A DNA stretch of 64,000 nucleotides from Muscardinus avellanarius (Eukaryota; Chordata; Mammalia; Rodentia; Gliridae), in the NCBI GenBank assembly GCA_963383645.1, contig OY726558.1, positions 184,753,634-184,817,633 on the forward strand, in the 5' to 3' direction. This document shows, one piece after another, positions 45,457-57,216 of this stretch. A program made the translations under genes and the position numbers. The first letter of the stretch is position 1. The number at the start of each line of letters is the position of its first letter. The notes beneath the pieces were generated by a model that did no database searches, was not told where the DNA came from, and was given only the letters and a program-made list of their open reading frames with translations.

Positions 45457-46212
45457 CTTAATAATTTAATAGTATAATTCTTTTTTTATTTAAAAATTGT
45501 TAATAAATATGAGCTAATTTGAACATGTTATATTCTTGACTACCACACCAAAACCTAATCATTTTAAATGGTCGTATTTAATATTTATTAGTTGTATTAT
45601 TTTACATATTTCTTCTCCCTTTTAACAAATACCAAAGGCATATTATTTTTTTACATCCATTCTGAGTCTCCAAGAATTAGATTACCACAGTGTACTTTTC
45701 TGTTTTGTTTTCAAATTAAGAACATTCCGCTTCCACTTCTAACAAAAACTTTGAATTTTTAAGATATATATTGATTAAATGTCTTTTTATAGCAGTTCAC
45801 ATTTGCTACAAACAAGAAAATCAGTGATGTTGCTTGTTTCAACAAAAGGCCAAAACTACCCCTTTCTACAGCATTGAATTAACTTCAGTTCAATCTGTAT
45901 TTTCTCTTTTTTTCAATTAATAATGCAAAAATATATATGTGATGAGTTAACAGTCCATGTTAATGACAGACAACTTACGCTTGAAGGGGGAGAAGGCTTG
46001 TTGAAAGAACTTTCATACACATTTGATGATCAGATGATGTCTGTGTCTCTCAAATTTGCATTTGAAATGACGAGGAGACTATGCTTACAAATACTGAACA
46101 TCTGGCCCAGAACCCAGCTTTCCCAAGTCCAGTGTCCATTCAGTAACCTAAGTCAACATTTCTACCCAAAATACTCTAAATGTATTAGCTTTTTATAACT
46201 AAAACATCCATA
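45457..46212. other. Unique DNA, no gene
   Basis: A 92-codon frame at 45923-46198 has no recognised domain. Confidence 0.45.
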
Positions 46213-46423
46213 GCTTAATAGCTTTTTTTGTACTGATAATTGAACCCAGGATCATTCTACTTCTGAGAGACACATTCAGTCCTTTTTAATTTTAAATTTT
46301 GATACAGGGTTTTCCTAAATGGCTGACAGCCTCAAACTTGTGATCCTCCTACCTTACTCAGCTTCCCAAGAACTGGGATGACAGGCATGCGCCACCACAC
46401 CTGGCCACTGCTTAATAGCTTTT
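46213..46423 (-). mobile_element. B1-dID SINE with perfect 14-base TSD
   Basis: GCTTAATAGCTTTT at 46213-46226 and 46410-46423 bracket a diverged SINE (TGTACTGATAATTGAACCC to CCACCACACCTGGCC). The body is more eroded than the TSD. Confidence 0.9.
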
Positions 46424-47099
46424 GACATAGAAACAATCTTTCTGTCACTTCTATTCACATAAAAACAATATTTATAAATTGCTAACATTGTATGTGTTAA
46501 TAATGTAACAAATCCAGTTGCTTCCACCAGTACTCCACAAAGTAAGATGGAATCCCTCAATATTGTTATTATTTTATATCATGTCTACTACAGCCCAGCA
46601 CAGAGGAAGTTGATGGTTATTTAGTGTGGTCAGAGACAAATCGTGCAAGTCAGATGAAATGATTCACCTGCACAATTACTTGGTATTTCAGAGATTCAGA
46701 TTTCCTTCATACATCTTGTCTATATCTTTAAGGTTTCCTCTCTTTAATATATGACCTCCAGACCTCAAACTTGTGATCCTCAAGGATCCTCTTTATATTT
46801 CTCATGGACACTATCTCCAATCATTGTTGTTTATTCATGCATTAAACACTTATTGAGTGTCCATTATCTTTTAGACTCTGAAAATCATTTGAGATAGTCA
46901 ATTTGCATTTTGAAATTGGAAGGCAAAAAGTTGAGCTTAAGGTGGTACCAAGTGTGATATTGTGATATAACAGGAAATAAAAGAAAGTCCTGTTAGTCCC
47001 AGCTACTCAAAAGGTTGAGGCGGAGTCAATAATCAATAGCCAATGATGTAATCACTCATGACTAAATGATAAAGCCTCTATAAAGACCTGAAAGGACAG
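46424..47099. other. Unique DNA, no gene
   Basis: A short Alu/B1-like phrase (CCCAGCTACTCAAAAGG) lies at 46998; too short to call. The end may already belong to the LTR-like repeat at 47100. Confidence 0.4.
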
Positions 47100-47520
47100 G
47101 CAGAGTGCAGACAGCTTCAGTGCTCTGAACACATGGTTCCTGGAGGATGAGGAACCCAGAGCAGGCCTAGGAGCTCTGAATCCCTACCCCCTTACCTGTC
47201 TTTATAATCTGTCTCCTTGTAATGTTCTTTATAACAAATGAGAAAACTTTAGAAAAATACAACTGTGAGTTCTATGAGCCCACTCTAACAAATTAATTGG
47301 AAGTGACAAAGGAAAGGGTCAAGGAAAACCCCATCAGTCAGTTAGAAGAACAGGTCACAGCCTTGGGCTTGTGATTGGCATCTGATGTGGGAGGTGGTCA
47401 TGTGGGACTGACCTTTAACCTCTGAAATCTGACACTAACTCCAAGTAGATAGTGCCAGAAGGGAGTTCAGCTGCAGGACGCCCAGATGATACCCATTGGA
47501 GAATTGCTTGGAGAGTAGAG
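47100..47520 (+). mobile_element. LTR-like fossil
   Basis: TGAGTTCTATGAGCCCACTC, TAACAAATTAATTGGAAGTG, GTCAGTTAGAAGAACAGG, GGCATCTGATGTGGGAGG, GTGGGACTGACC and CTCCAAGTAGATAGTGCC follow the order of an old endogenous-retrovirus LTR type common in mammals. I recall the phrase order, not the family name. No viral genes lie beside it. Confidence 0.5.
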
Positions 47521-47559
47521 AGGAAAAAAAAAAAAAAACTACACATCTGGTCACAGAAG

Positions 47560-48399
47560 TTTTCTGCATTGAGTGTAATCATAGAGAGAAAAATTGATTT
47601 GTTTTGATGCCCAAGACCAAGGACCACAAATGTGCAAGTAACTTAATTGCGTTCTAATGATATTTTTAACTGCTGAAAAATGGCATCCCAAATATGAATC
47701 ATGTTCTGTTAATAGAAGATAAGAATATCCCTGAAAGTTATGTGTCTGCTGCAAATTGTCTCCATGAATGAACATTAAAACTGAATGAAACTCTTGGGAA
47801 AAACATCCAAATGAAAAGCGAGAAATCTAGTCAACCATCTGGAACTTCCATACACAATGCCAAACATCCAGACATGTGTTAAAGTCTGGATGGATGTTAG
47901 CTGTCATTTTGTTATAACTCGGATACAATTTTTTTCAACATTCAGATGGTTCTAGTAAATGTCGACTTTCAGAGACTGCTGCGTATCACTCAGATAGCAT
48001 CTCATCAGTAAGATTAAGCTTTTAGTTTTAGTGTCGATATTATGGATAAAAACACATGATTAATAAATATTGTAGTAACGCAATAGCAAGTGCCAATTCA
48101 CTTGTCAAAACACTAATTCAGCTGAAATTGCCTCATGTGAGGACTGAATTTTAGTTTCGTAAAAATGTGGATACAAAAGTTTAGGCTTGTCCTTTTTACA
48201 TATTTTTTTCTAAACAGAAAAATATAAACATGTTTGCGGGTACCAATGGGAGCACTTGATAGGCCGACTGAAAAGATGTCTGTCACTAAGACACTACTAC
48301 CGTTGTTACTGTGAACTTCATAACAAATAATTTGAATGACTCCTTCAACAATTGTAGACACAATGTTGAGTTTATAATGTTCTTTAACGTTAACAAGAA
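47560..48399. other. CpG-retaining unique stretch
   Basis: AT-rich but with about eleven CpGs between 47900 and 48430 (for example in TGTCGACTT, TGCGTATC, GGCCGACTG, AACGTTAAC), several times more than comparable unique stretches here. The minus strand has an 83-codon frame (48361-48113) with no recognised domain. It may be conserved non-coding DNA or an unrecognised insertion. Confidence 0.35.
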
Positions 48400-48545
48400 C
48401 CAGACACAGTGACGTGAGCCTGAAATCGCAGTACTTGGAGGCTGAGACAGGACAGGAGAATCACAGGTTCAAGGCCAACTTTAGCAACTAAGCAAAACAT
48501 CAGACAAGATTAGTAGTAAAGTGCTTTCTCAAATAAAACATTATT
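48400..48545 (+). mobile_element. SINE fragment, mostly B1 part
   Basis: AACCAGACACAGTGACGTGA, CTGAAATCGCAGTACTTGG, AATCACAGGTTCAAGGCC. The tail is degraded. Confidence 0.75.
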
Positions 48546-48563
48546 CATTACTTTTAATGTATT

Positions 48564-48814
48564 GCTTGGGATATTTATCTATTTATCTTTTTATTTATTT
48601 ATTTATTTACTTATTTTGCGATACTGGGGATGTAACCCAGGGGGGCCTTCTACCTCCAAGCTACACCCCCAGTCCTATTTTTTATTCTTTATTTTGAAAT
48701 AGGGCCTCACTAAGTAGCTGAGGCTGACCTTGAACCACAGTCCTCCTGTCTCAGCCTCTCAGATGCTGGGATTACAAGTATAAACCACCAAACCCAGCTT
48801 GCTTAGGATATTTA
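48564..48814 (-). mobile_element. B1-dID SINE with TSD
   Basis: Body about 48578-48800 with (TTTA)n. GCTTGGGATATTTA at 48564-48577 pairs with GCTTAGGATATTTA at 48801-48814 (one difference). Confidence 0.9.
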
Positions 48815-48883
48815 AATAAACTATTTTTCTTTTTAAGTAGTATTATATTTGTATCAAATATACTGTATATCATTAATGGTGGG

Positions 48884-49094
48884 GTATTTTTGGCGGGTCT
48901 GGAAATGAAACCCAGGGGAATTCGACCTCCAAGATATAGCCCCTGCCCTAATTTCTTATTCTTTATTTTGAAACAGGGCCTCACTAAATTGCAGAGGGCC
49001 TCATTAAGTAGCTGAAGCTGTCCATGAACCGCGATCCTCTGGTCTCAACCTCCCGAATGCTGGGATTACAAACATGCGCCACCATGTCTGGCTT
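48884..49094 (-). mobile_element. B1-dID SINE
   Basis: TTTTTGGCGGGTCTGGAAAT, ID tail, linker and B1 body to CGCCACCATGTCTGGC. Confidence 0.9.
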
Positions 49095-50187
49095 AATGTT
49101 TTTATTAAAAAATAGATTATTCTCTATTTTCAAAGTTAGCATGATCTAATGCCTTAAAATAAAATGTATAATTTATATAATTATGTTTGTATTTTTTATT
49201 TATGAAAATATGCCATATTTTAGCAGATTTGAAAAAAAATATATATATATATGCTCTTATATCTGCATTGGTTATTACTGTAGTCCCTAGCAGCATATGG
49301 ATAAGGAACATATAAAATTTGGCTACCGCAACTAAGAATTAAAATTCTTAATTTATTTAATATAAATGAATCTAAATTTAAAAGCTAGACCATTTACAAT
49401 TATTTCTGGTAGGACTATATTATACTTTAAAGTTGTATCGCATTAGATATTGTATTGTGGTATATGGATGGTCCACATGCTTGACTTCCAGTATTAACAA
49501 TCTGGTATCAATAGATTATTCAGTTGGAATATTTTTTCTACACACCAATGGAATATTATAATATGTTTAGTAAAATGTTCCTACAGTCAACAGGAGTTAC
49601 CATATTATCTGTGCAAATTTTAATTGGTAATAGAATTGAATATTTATTATTATTATAATTAACAGTCTTAATTAAAATGTGTAGAAATTTTCCCCTTTAA
49701 AACAAAGTGAAAATTTTTAAAACAAAAATTTTCAACTTTGAAATTTTTAGATGAAGAATAATTGCAAATTTATGCAATAGAACAAAGTAAAAAAGTTCTT
49801 GATTGTTGTGTAATGTCTTTAAGAATAAAAAAAAGATTAATGTGCAGACACATTTTCAGCAGTTACATAAAGAACCCAACAAGAAGATTGCTCTCAACAT
49901 TTAAAACAAGTTGACAAAATTGAATGACCTAATGTCACAATGAAAACATTAAACATTTTTCTAAGGATAATGATTGCTTAATAGTTTCTTTGCTTCAGAT
50001 TTGGGGCAATCATAAAACATCTTGGGTTTTTACATATTTTCAAAGAGAGATAAAGAAGAAAAAGTAAAAGAAGATACTAGTATTGTAAGTAAAAGAAATT
50101 ATCTCATAGTGCATATAAAAGGACTAAGTTTGAAAATTTAAGGAAAGAAAATTATAGCTTAGCTACACAGATTTAAGAATTATATAT
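49095..50187. other. Very AT-rich unique DNA, no gene
   Basis: No gene and no named repeat. Short AT runs at about 49239-49251. Confidence 0.5.
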
Positions 50188-50329
50188 GCAGGGTGTGTTA
50201 GTGCACATTTGTAATCCCAGTACTTGGAAGGGTGAGACAGGAGGATTGCACAGGTTCGAAGCTAGCCTCAGCTATTTAGTGAGGCTCTCAGCAACTTCGT
50301 GAGACCCTGTTTCAAAATTATATATATAT

Positions 50330-50376
<47 letters not shown>

Positions 50377-50440
50377 GGGAGTGTAGCACGGTAGAAGGCC
50401 CCTAGGTTCCATTTCCAGTACCACACACACACAAACAGAA
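50188..50440 (+). mobile_element. B1-dID SINE with (TA)n in the linker
   Basis: B1 head GCAGGGTGTGTTAGTGC, box TTTGTAATCCCAGTACTTGG, then a TA array in place of the A-rich linker, and ID tail AGTCTGGGAGTGTAGCACGG ending CCAGTACCACACACAC. Confidence 0.9.
50317..50373 (+). repeat. (TA)n microsatellite in a SINE linker
   Basis: About 26 TA units with one interruption. It shows that the SINE linker itself, not just the tail, can expand. Confidence 0.95.
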
Positions 50441-50607
50441 AAATAATTATATTAAAATTGTAACTTTATGTGACACAAGTCAGTAATTGTATACTTATAC
50501 ATGTTTCTAAAGTTAATCAAATAAGTAGATTAATAACAACTGACAGTGCTATGGAAGAAATTATAAGGAAAAGTTGAGGAATGTTGGATGCTAATAAATC
50601 TAGTTTT
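50441..50607. other. Unique DNA
   Basis: Nothing recognised. Confidence 0.4.
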
Positions 50608-50855
50608 AATTTGTGACTTTTCAGCCGGGCATGGTGGTGCACACTTGTAATTCCTGCGCTTGGGAGGCGGAGACAGGAGGATCGCGCAGGTTCGAAGCCA
50701 GCCACGCTGGCTTGAGACCCTGTTTCCAAATAAAAAAATAATATAGAAATAGGTCTGGGAGTGTAGCCCTAAGTTAGAAGGGCTTCCAGGAACCCCAGAA
50801 CCACAAAAAATAAAAATAAAAATAAAAAAATAAAAAAATAATTTGTGACTTTTCA
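50608..50855 (+). mobile_element. B1-dID SINE with perfect 16-base TSD
   Basis: AATTTGTGACTTTTCA at 50608-50623 and 50840-50855. The SINE body between them is nearly consensus with CpGs kept (CCTGCGCTTGGG, GATCGCGCAGG) and a tail of AAATAAAA units. Confidence 0.96.
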
Positions 50856-51415
50856 TTTGTGTATCAGCCCCATTGAATTCATTTGATGCAATTAATACTA
50901 AGCTAGAGTGAGAATTTATAAAGTTACTGAACACAGACGGATGTAGTTTTGAAACTGAAAATTTTTTTCTCTTCCAAGTTTAAAAACCAAGTCAATTATT
51001 CTAAGAAGGATGAAGTAGCTTTGTCTCATGGATGCATTAACCAAAGCAAAGTGCTTTCTCAATACTCAGTTTGCAAAACTTAAGTATATTTGAAACAAAC
51101 TAAGAATTTGAATCTACTTCTGCAACTGCAAATTCTATGAAATCTTAATATACATCAAGTATTTTATGAAATTAGTGGCTGAATTAAAATATGATGTAAA
51201 TATAAAATGTTCAGAGATACTGAAGGCATAATACCAAAAATAGGAAAGCACCATATCTCTTTAATATTGATTACATGTTGAAATGATAAAATTTTGGACA
51301 TATTATGTTAAATAAAATATAGTAACTTAATTTCTACTATTTTCTTTACCTTTTTAAATTTAGCTATCAGAGAATTTAAAAGAATATGTAGGATGTGACT
51401 CTCATCCTTCATTGA
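50856..51415. other. AT-rich unique DNA
   Basis: No gene or named repeat. Confidence 0.5.
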
Positions 51416-51649
51416 GAAACGCTTCCTCTTGCTGGGCATGGTGGCGCATGCTTGTAATCCCTGAGCTTGGGAGGCTGAAACAGGAGGATCACATGGGTTC
51501 GAAGCCAGCCTCAGCTACTTAGTGAGACCCTGTTTCCAAATAAAATATAAAAAAGGTCTGGGAGTATAGCCCGGAGGTAGAACGCCTCTGGGTTCCACTC
51601 CCAGTACCACCAAAAAAAGAAAAGAAAAGAAAAAAGAAACGCTTCCTCT
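51416..51649 (+). mobile_element. B1-dID SINE with perfect 14-base TSD
   Basis: GAAACGCTTCCTCT at 51416-51429 and 51636-51649 bracket a near-consensus SINE whose tail is AAAAAAAGAAAAGAAAAG. Confidence 0.96.
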
Positions 51650-52023
51650 AAAAATTTTTGGTAAAAAATATATCAAACATATTTGGTGCTTATTTTAAAA
51701 CATATTTCCTATGTGTCCTAGTTTCATATGCAGGAAAGTAGTTGAACAAGTCCTTTTATTATCTAAATCCATGGTGTAAAAAACTTTAAATAATTTATTA
51801 CTTTATCAGGTTATAGTTTTCATTTTGATTTGAGCTTATTTGATTCAAACTATAAAAGCTGATTATAACTTTTATGTTACTGGTCTATTGATTAAAGTTA
51901 TTAATATCATAAATAAAAGTATAATACTTAAAATCATAACAATATGTGGTGTTTATTTGGATGAAAAATATTATTATATGTAAAAATTTATTAAAATGGT
52001 ACTGAAGAAACAACAATTTAAGT
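51650..52023. other. AT-rich unique DNA
   Basis: No gene or named repeat. Confidence 0.5.
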
Positions 52024-52290
52024 ACAGTCATTTCTTGATATCTGTGGGTTCTGCATCCAAATTCAAACAAACTCAGGTTGAAAATATTTGAAAACAATGT
52101 CCTAATATTGTTAACATGTATTAGTTAAGCCTACCATGGTTGTCTCTGTAATGAACACATGGAGACTAGAGACAATTTAAAGTACCCAGCAAGACACTCA
52201 GAGGTTTTATATACAGAACTTTGAGCATCCTCAGATTTTGATATCCAGTGGGGGTCTTGGACCCAATTTCTAAAATACCATGAAGCAACC
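52024..52290 (+). mobile_element. Tigger-type MITE fossil
   Basis: The left end ACAGTCATTTCTTGATATCT, TGTGGGTTCTGCATCC and the right end TTTTGATATCCAGTGGGGGT, CTTGGACCCAATTTC are the two inverted-repeat-bearing ends of a TcMar-Tigger element with a deleted centre. Confidence 0.78.
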
Positions 52291-52336
52291 TTAAAGAGCC
52301 AATTTTTTAAACTCCATTTACTAAAAAGACTATTCT

Positions 52337-52502
52337 CCAGGAATGTTGGTATTACCTGTAATCCCAGCTATTTAGGAGGCTGAGGTAGAAAGTTTAAGGT
52401 TAACCTCAACAACTTAGTGAGAGCCTGTGTCAAAATAAAATAAAAAAAGGGGTAGGGATATAGGTCAGTGGTAGAATGCTCCTTAGTTCAGTCCCACAAA
52501 AT
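52337..52502 (+). mobile_element. B1-dID SINE, diverged
   Basis: CCAGGAATGTTGGTATTACC, TGTAATCCCAGCTATTTAGG, linker AAAATAAAATAAAAAAAGG, ID tail AGGGATATAGGTCAGTGGTA. Confidence 0.82.
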
Positions 52503-52929
52503 AAGATTTTGCTTTTCTTGTGATATGCTTTCAATTTAATGATGAAAAATATGTTGAGAATGTGAGCATGGATCTATTTCTGTATTCTTTATTCTGTTTT
52601 ATGCATCTTTGTGTCAGTCTTTATTTCCATTCAGTAACTTATTAAAATCATCTTTGTATCACTCTTATGCCTGTTACTTTCTTATAGTTCCACAGACACC
52701 AAGGGACAACTGGATATTCTAGGTGTATATTCTGATGGTAGTTCATTTCATAATAAGAAATGAAAGATTCTTTCATATTCACGCAAGTGTTTCCAGTTTT
52801 GTTTTACTTTTGCTTGCTTTATTTATTTAGTGGTCCCATAGTTGCGTTGATTCTGTAATACACTGAAAAATAAAAAAAAAAACAATAGCCACAACATCAC
52901 AACATCTGCTTTTCTTAGGTCTATTGATC
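52503..52929. other. Unique DNA
   Basis: No gene or named repeat. Confidence 0.45.
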
Positions 52930-53225
52930 ACTTTCTAGAGTGCAGTCTCAGTCCACTTGACCTAAGGATAAACAACCTTTGACTGGGTCATGTATAAATA
53001 ATGAAATCATATTATTTGTAGTTCTGAAGGCTGGTAAGTCCAAGACCCAGGTGCAGCACACCTGGAGTCTAGTGAAGGTCGACATGTTGCCATATGTTTG
53101 TCTTTCTGGCAGAAGGACAAGGGCTCCCACAAGCCTGGTTTGCAAGGACACAGACTCCATTCATGCAGGTGGAACTTCATGATTTCAAAAGTTCCTGAAG
53201 ATCCCACATCTTACTTTATAGCATC
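52930..53225 (+). repeat. Old mammalian interspersed repeat
   Basis: CTGAAGGCTGGTAAGTCCAA, GACCCAGGTGCAGC, TTCTGGCAGAAGGACAAGGG and AAGGACACAGACTCC-like sequence resemble the repeat at 32255. Overlapping frames on both strands (to 70 codons) come from it. Confidence 0.5.
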
Positions 53226-53380
53226 TTGGATCCAGTATCAGAAATGAATTTTGGTATGACAAAACATATCAAGTGTTAACAAATATATAATTATGCATTT
53301 CATATTTATTAGAAAAAATATTTTATTTGGTGGTTTGAAACTCACTCAAAATTCTCAAATTGCAGGCTCTTCCTTAACTC

Positions 53381-54400
53381 TTTTAAATAAAAAGCAAATT
53401 GTCAATATAGAGAACTGATGTCTATAAGATACTGAGAACTCAAGAAACTCAGCTCTAGGAAAACAAATAACCTAATCAAAAAGTGAGTAAGTGAACTAAA
53501 TAGAAACTTCATGAAGGAATTCGAATGGCCAATAAATGCATGAAAAAAAAATGCTCACAATCATTAGCAATCAGAAAGATGCAAATCAAATCTACCATGA
53601 GATTTCACCTAACTCCAACTAGAATGGCAATTTTCAAAAAACAAACAACAACAAATTCTGGCAAGGATGTGGAGAAGTGGGAACTCTAATACATTTTTGG
53701 TGGGATTGCAAATTAGTGCAATCGCTTTGGAAAAGAGTATGGAGGACCCTCAGAAGAATGGGAACAAACTTACCATATGATCCAGCAATACCGCTTCTGG
53801 GTATCTACCCCCAATAAAAGGAAACCAAACTACCAAACTAATGCATGCATATCTATGTTCATACCTGCACAATTCACCATAGCCAAACTATGGAACCAGC
53901 CAAAATGTCCATCAACAGATGAATGGATTACAAAACTATGGAATATGTACAAAATGAAATTTTATTCAGCCCTAAAGAAAAACACAATTACATCATTTAC
54001 AGAGAAATGGATGGATCTGGAGGACATTATGCTAAGTGAGATTAGTCAGTCATAAAAAAATAAGAAATCAGATGCTCCCCCTAACATGTGGAAGCTAGGA
54101 AGAAAAGGGGTTATAGGATGAACTCTAGGCAAAGAAGGAGATTCTGTAGATGAGCAAATAAGGCAATCTGAGGGAATTGAAGGGAGGAAGAGGCAAATTC
54201 TTTAATGTACATGATGTACTTTAACAAACATATCAATGTCATTCACCATGCCAAACATGAGATGGAGGAAGAGGGAAGGAATGGGTGAGACTTGGGTAAA
54301 GGCCAATTGGGTGATGTGTGCATGTTATTCCCCAACATCTTGTATCCCATTAAGATGTATGACTACAATGTACCAATAAAAAAAATTTTTTTAAATAAAA
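53381..54400 (+). mobile_element. L1, 5'-truncated, with TSD
   Basis: L1 sense sequence 53401-54388: late ORF2 (motifs encoded near 53620-54050 such as LWNQPKCPSTDEWI), 3'UTR with G-rich runs, end TGTACCAATAAAAAAAA. TTTTAAATAAAA at 53381-53392 and 54389-54400 is the TSD. The 93-codon frame 53777-54055 is the ORF2 C-terminal region ending LSEISQS. Confidence 0.92.
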
Positions 54401-54570
54401 GGAGCCGGATGGCACATGCTTGTAATCCCCTCGCTTGGGAGGCAGAGACAGGTTTGAAGCCAGACTTGCTGGCTTAAGAGACCCTATTTCCAAATGAAAA
54501 TATAAAAAATAATGTGTGTCTAGGAGTGTAGCCTAGAGGTAGAAGGGTTTCCAGGAACCCCAGTACCACC
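54401..54570 (+). mobile_element. B1-dID SINE directly after the L1
   Basis: It starts at GGAGCCGGATGGCACATGC, immediately after the L1 TSD, with box GCTTGTAATCCCCTCGC, a short B1 deletion, linker and ID tail ending CCAGTACCACC. Confidence 0.9.
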
Positions 54571-54574
54571 AAAA

Positions 54575-54625
<51 letters not shown>

Positions 54626-54628
54626 ATA
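54571..54628 (+). repeat. (AAAT)n microsatellite
   Basis: About 14 AAAT units forming the SINE tail. Confidence 0.96.
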
Positions 54629-55479
54629 TGATGAAACATTAAAAAGTATTTAAAAACCCATATGATATTTTTTCTCCTTTGAATATTTGAGGACTCTGCT
54701 CTTTGACTCCCAAGGAAATAAAATAACCTTTTAGATTCTAAGTTCAACAAGAAGAAATTGCCAAATTCTAATTGAAGAAAACTGCTAACATTTGAAATAC
54801 ATTATAGAACTGAACAAAGGTTTCAGCATATATTTTGTGTTTTACCCTCATTAAAAATAGCAAACTTGGAGAGTTCTCAACAGGCTTCAAGTAAATAGGA
54901 GGCCAAACTTATTAAAAATCAAAAATATTAAATCAATTCAGGACAGAACATAGCCCTCAATAAAACCTTTTAAAAACTGAAATTTTATTTTCATTAATAC
55001 ATGAGTTTAGAATTTCTGACCAAAGTCATGTATGTTATATTCTGGATTTTTAAACTTTATTAATATATATTTATACATTCAAATCCATATACATATATTA
55101 TCATGTAGACATTTATACCTGATTCTATTGCTATGTCTACTCTTTAGACGAAAATGTTAAAAGGAAGAGCTTACAGATGCTTTTAAATTACTATGCTTGT
55201 GAGGAAAGTCTCAGAGGTGGATTGGGCATTGGAATAAACTTAGCTGGTTGGCATCAAAGTTAGTAACAGGTGGCTTAGTAGGCAATAAAATTGCAAAGGC
55301 AGAGATGTTTGCATTTCCTATGCAATCCCAAGCTTTTTTTTAGTAAATATAATTCTGGTAATTAGGAGTTCTTTTTCTTCTTGTTGTTGATTTTTTTTTA
55401 TCAAATGGAAGTCCCAAAACATGAGAATATTTATTTCCTATTGCTCGTAATTTTGTTCATATACAAAATTTTGGCTTTT
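54629..55479. other. Unique DNA, no gene
   Basis: No gene or named repeat. Confidence 0.5.
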
Positions 55480-55713
55480 CTTTTTTTTCTTTTTCTTTTT
55501 TTCTTTTTTTCTTCCCAGTAGTGGGGAAGGAACCCAGGGCATTCTATCTTCAAGCTACTCCCCTAGCCCTATTTTTTATTCTTTATTTTACAACATCTCA
55601 CTGAGTTGCAAAGGGCTTCAATAAGTAGTAGTTGAGGCTGTTTCTGAACGGAGATCCTCCTGTTTTAGCCTCCTAAATGCTGGGATTACCAGCATGCACC
55701 AGCACACCTGGCA
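55480..55713 (-). mobile_element. B1-dID SINE, diverged
   Basis: A TTTC-rich run, CCCAGTAGTGGGGAAGGAAC, ID tail, linker, B1 body to CACCAGCACACCTGGC. Confidence 0.86.
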
Positions 55714-56389
55714 TATAAAAGGTTTTCAACATATCACATCATGCATTATAATATGACACCTATGTTTCTATGACAGTATATAATTCTATTAGAGACACTA
55801 ATAGGAATGAATACAACACTCTCAAAGAATAAAGCTTAAGATTATATTAATTTTCATTATCAACCAACTTCCTCATTATATGCACTTGTTTTTTTAAAAA
55901 AAAGTACAACCATTTTTCAATATCCTGTCTTACCAAAATTTTATTAATTTAAATCATTGTTCTTTCAAACACTTAGAAGTGTGTCTTCTATACAATGCAA
56001 TATCTTAAGATATTCTTTGCAACAATATTTATGTTTGGATTATAACTTGCAATGTGTTTTAAAAATAATGCTTAAAGTTAAAATGTAAATTGGGACTAAA
56101 ATTAAAAATGCAGGTAAAATCTTTTTGGTAAAATTAGCATAATGAAGTATTCATTAGAACTTAGGTATTTTAAAGTGCAATAGTAAAGAAAAATAGGCAA
56201 GCATTGTGCTCATAAAAACCTTAAATAGGAAAGAAATTAAACTAAGGGAGTGGGAGAGAGAATAGGCTTTGCACTTAGTCTTCCTTTTATAATCCATTTA
56301 TCTCTAAATTTTACCTGAATAATGAGGGGAAGGAGTACCAATTGTACAAGGCTGTGATGAAAATTACAGGTTATTTTTTGAGGGTTTTG
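55714..56389. other. AT-rich unique DNA
   Basis: No gene or named repeat. Confidence 0.5.
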
Positions 56390-56650
56390 TGGGAAAGATC
56401 CATTCCAGGCCTGTCTTGATTATTTATAGATTACCATCTTCTCCCAAATTCTCTTTATGCCACCTCTCGTATGTGTTAAACTTCCCATTTTATAAGAACA
56501 TCAATCATATTGGGTTTGGGTTCACACTAATGATTTCATTCTAAATTCATCACCCTGTAAAGACCCTATCTCCAAATAAGGTCATATTCTAAGGTACTGT
56601 GGTTTATATCCACAAATAATTTGGAGAGATGCAACTCAAACCTTACAAAC
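56390..56650 (+). repeat. Old mammalian interspersed repeat
   Basis: ATAAGAACATCAATCATATT, GGGTTTGGGTTCACACTAAT, TAAAGACCCTATCTCCAAAT and AAGGTCATATTCTAAGGTAC are phrases of a repeat common across mammals. Family not assigned. Confidence 0.6.
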
Positions 56651-56824
56651 TAAAAGCAAGTCATTTGAGAAAACAAGGACTTACAAGTGATAAAAGGTGC
56701 ATTTTATATCTGGATTCTGTTAAGCTGGACAACTTTCTCAATTAAAGTCTTACCTGCATCAATTAAGGCAAATAGGTATCCTACCAGAGTTTAACCAATC
56801 TATCAGAGTTATGTTAAGACGTGC
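56651..56824. other. Unique DNA
   Basis: Nothing recognised. Confidence 0.4.
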
Positions 56825-57216
56825 TGTTTTGCTATACAGAAGCCTTTTAATTTAATGTCATCCCACTTTTTGTTTTAATATCCTGAACTTTTGAGGTCTT
56901 ATTGAGGAAGTTTCTACCAGTACCTATATGTTGGAATATTGATCTTATACTCTCTTCTAGTAGTTTCAAATTTCCTTGTCCAATTTTTAGGTCTTTGATC
57001 CATCTTGAGTTTACTCTTATGAAGGAGAAATTGGTGTTTAATTTCATTCTTTTACAAATGGATAACCATTTTCCCAACACCATTTGTTGAAAAGGCTGTC
57101 TTTTCTCCAGCCTATGATTTTAGTAGATTTATCAAAAATCAACTGGCTGTAAATATGATGATTTTTTCTGAGTTTTCTATTTTGTTTCATTGGTCCATAT
57201 GTCTATTTTTGTGCCA
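56825..57216 (-). mobile_element. L1, inverted 5' part of a second twin-primed insertion
   Basis: Antisense ORF2: complement of the region beginning at GGCTTCTGTATAGCAAAAC and running 5'-ward to the complement of TTGGCACAAAAATAGACATA. It meets sense L1 at about 57217. The minus-strand 79-codon frame here is an ORF2 piece ([18 protein letters not shown]). Confidence 0.88.

Noticed and set aside
46992..47024. B1/Alu-like phrase CCCAGCTACTC
   Set aside because: Too short; no head or tail around it.
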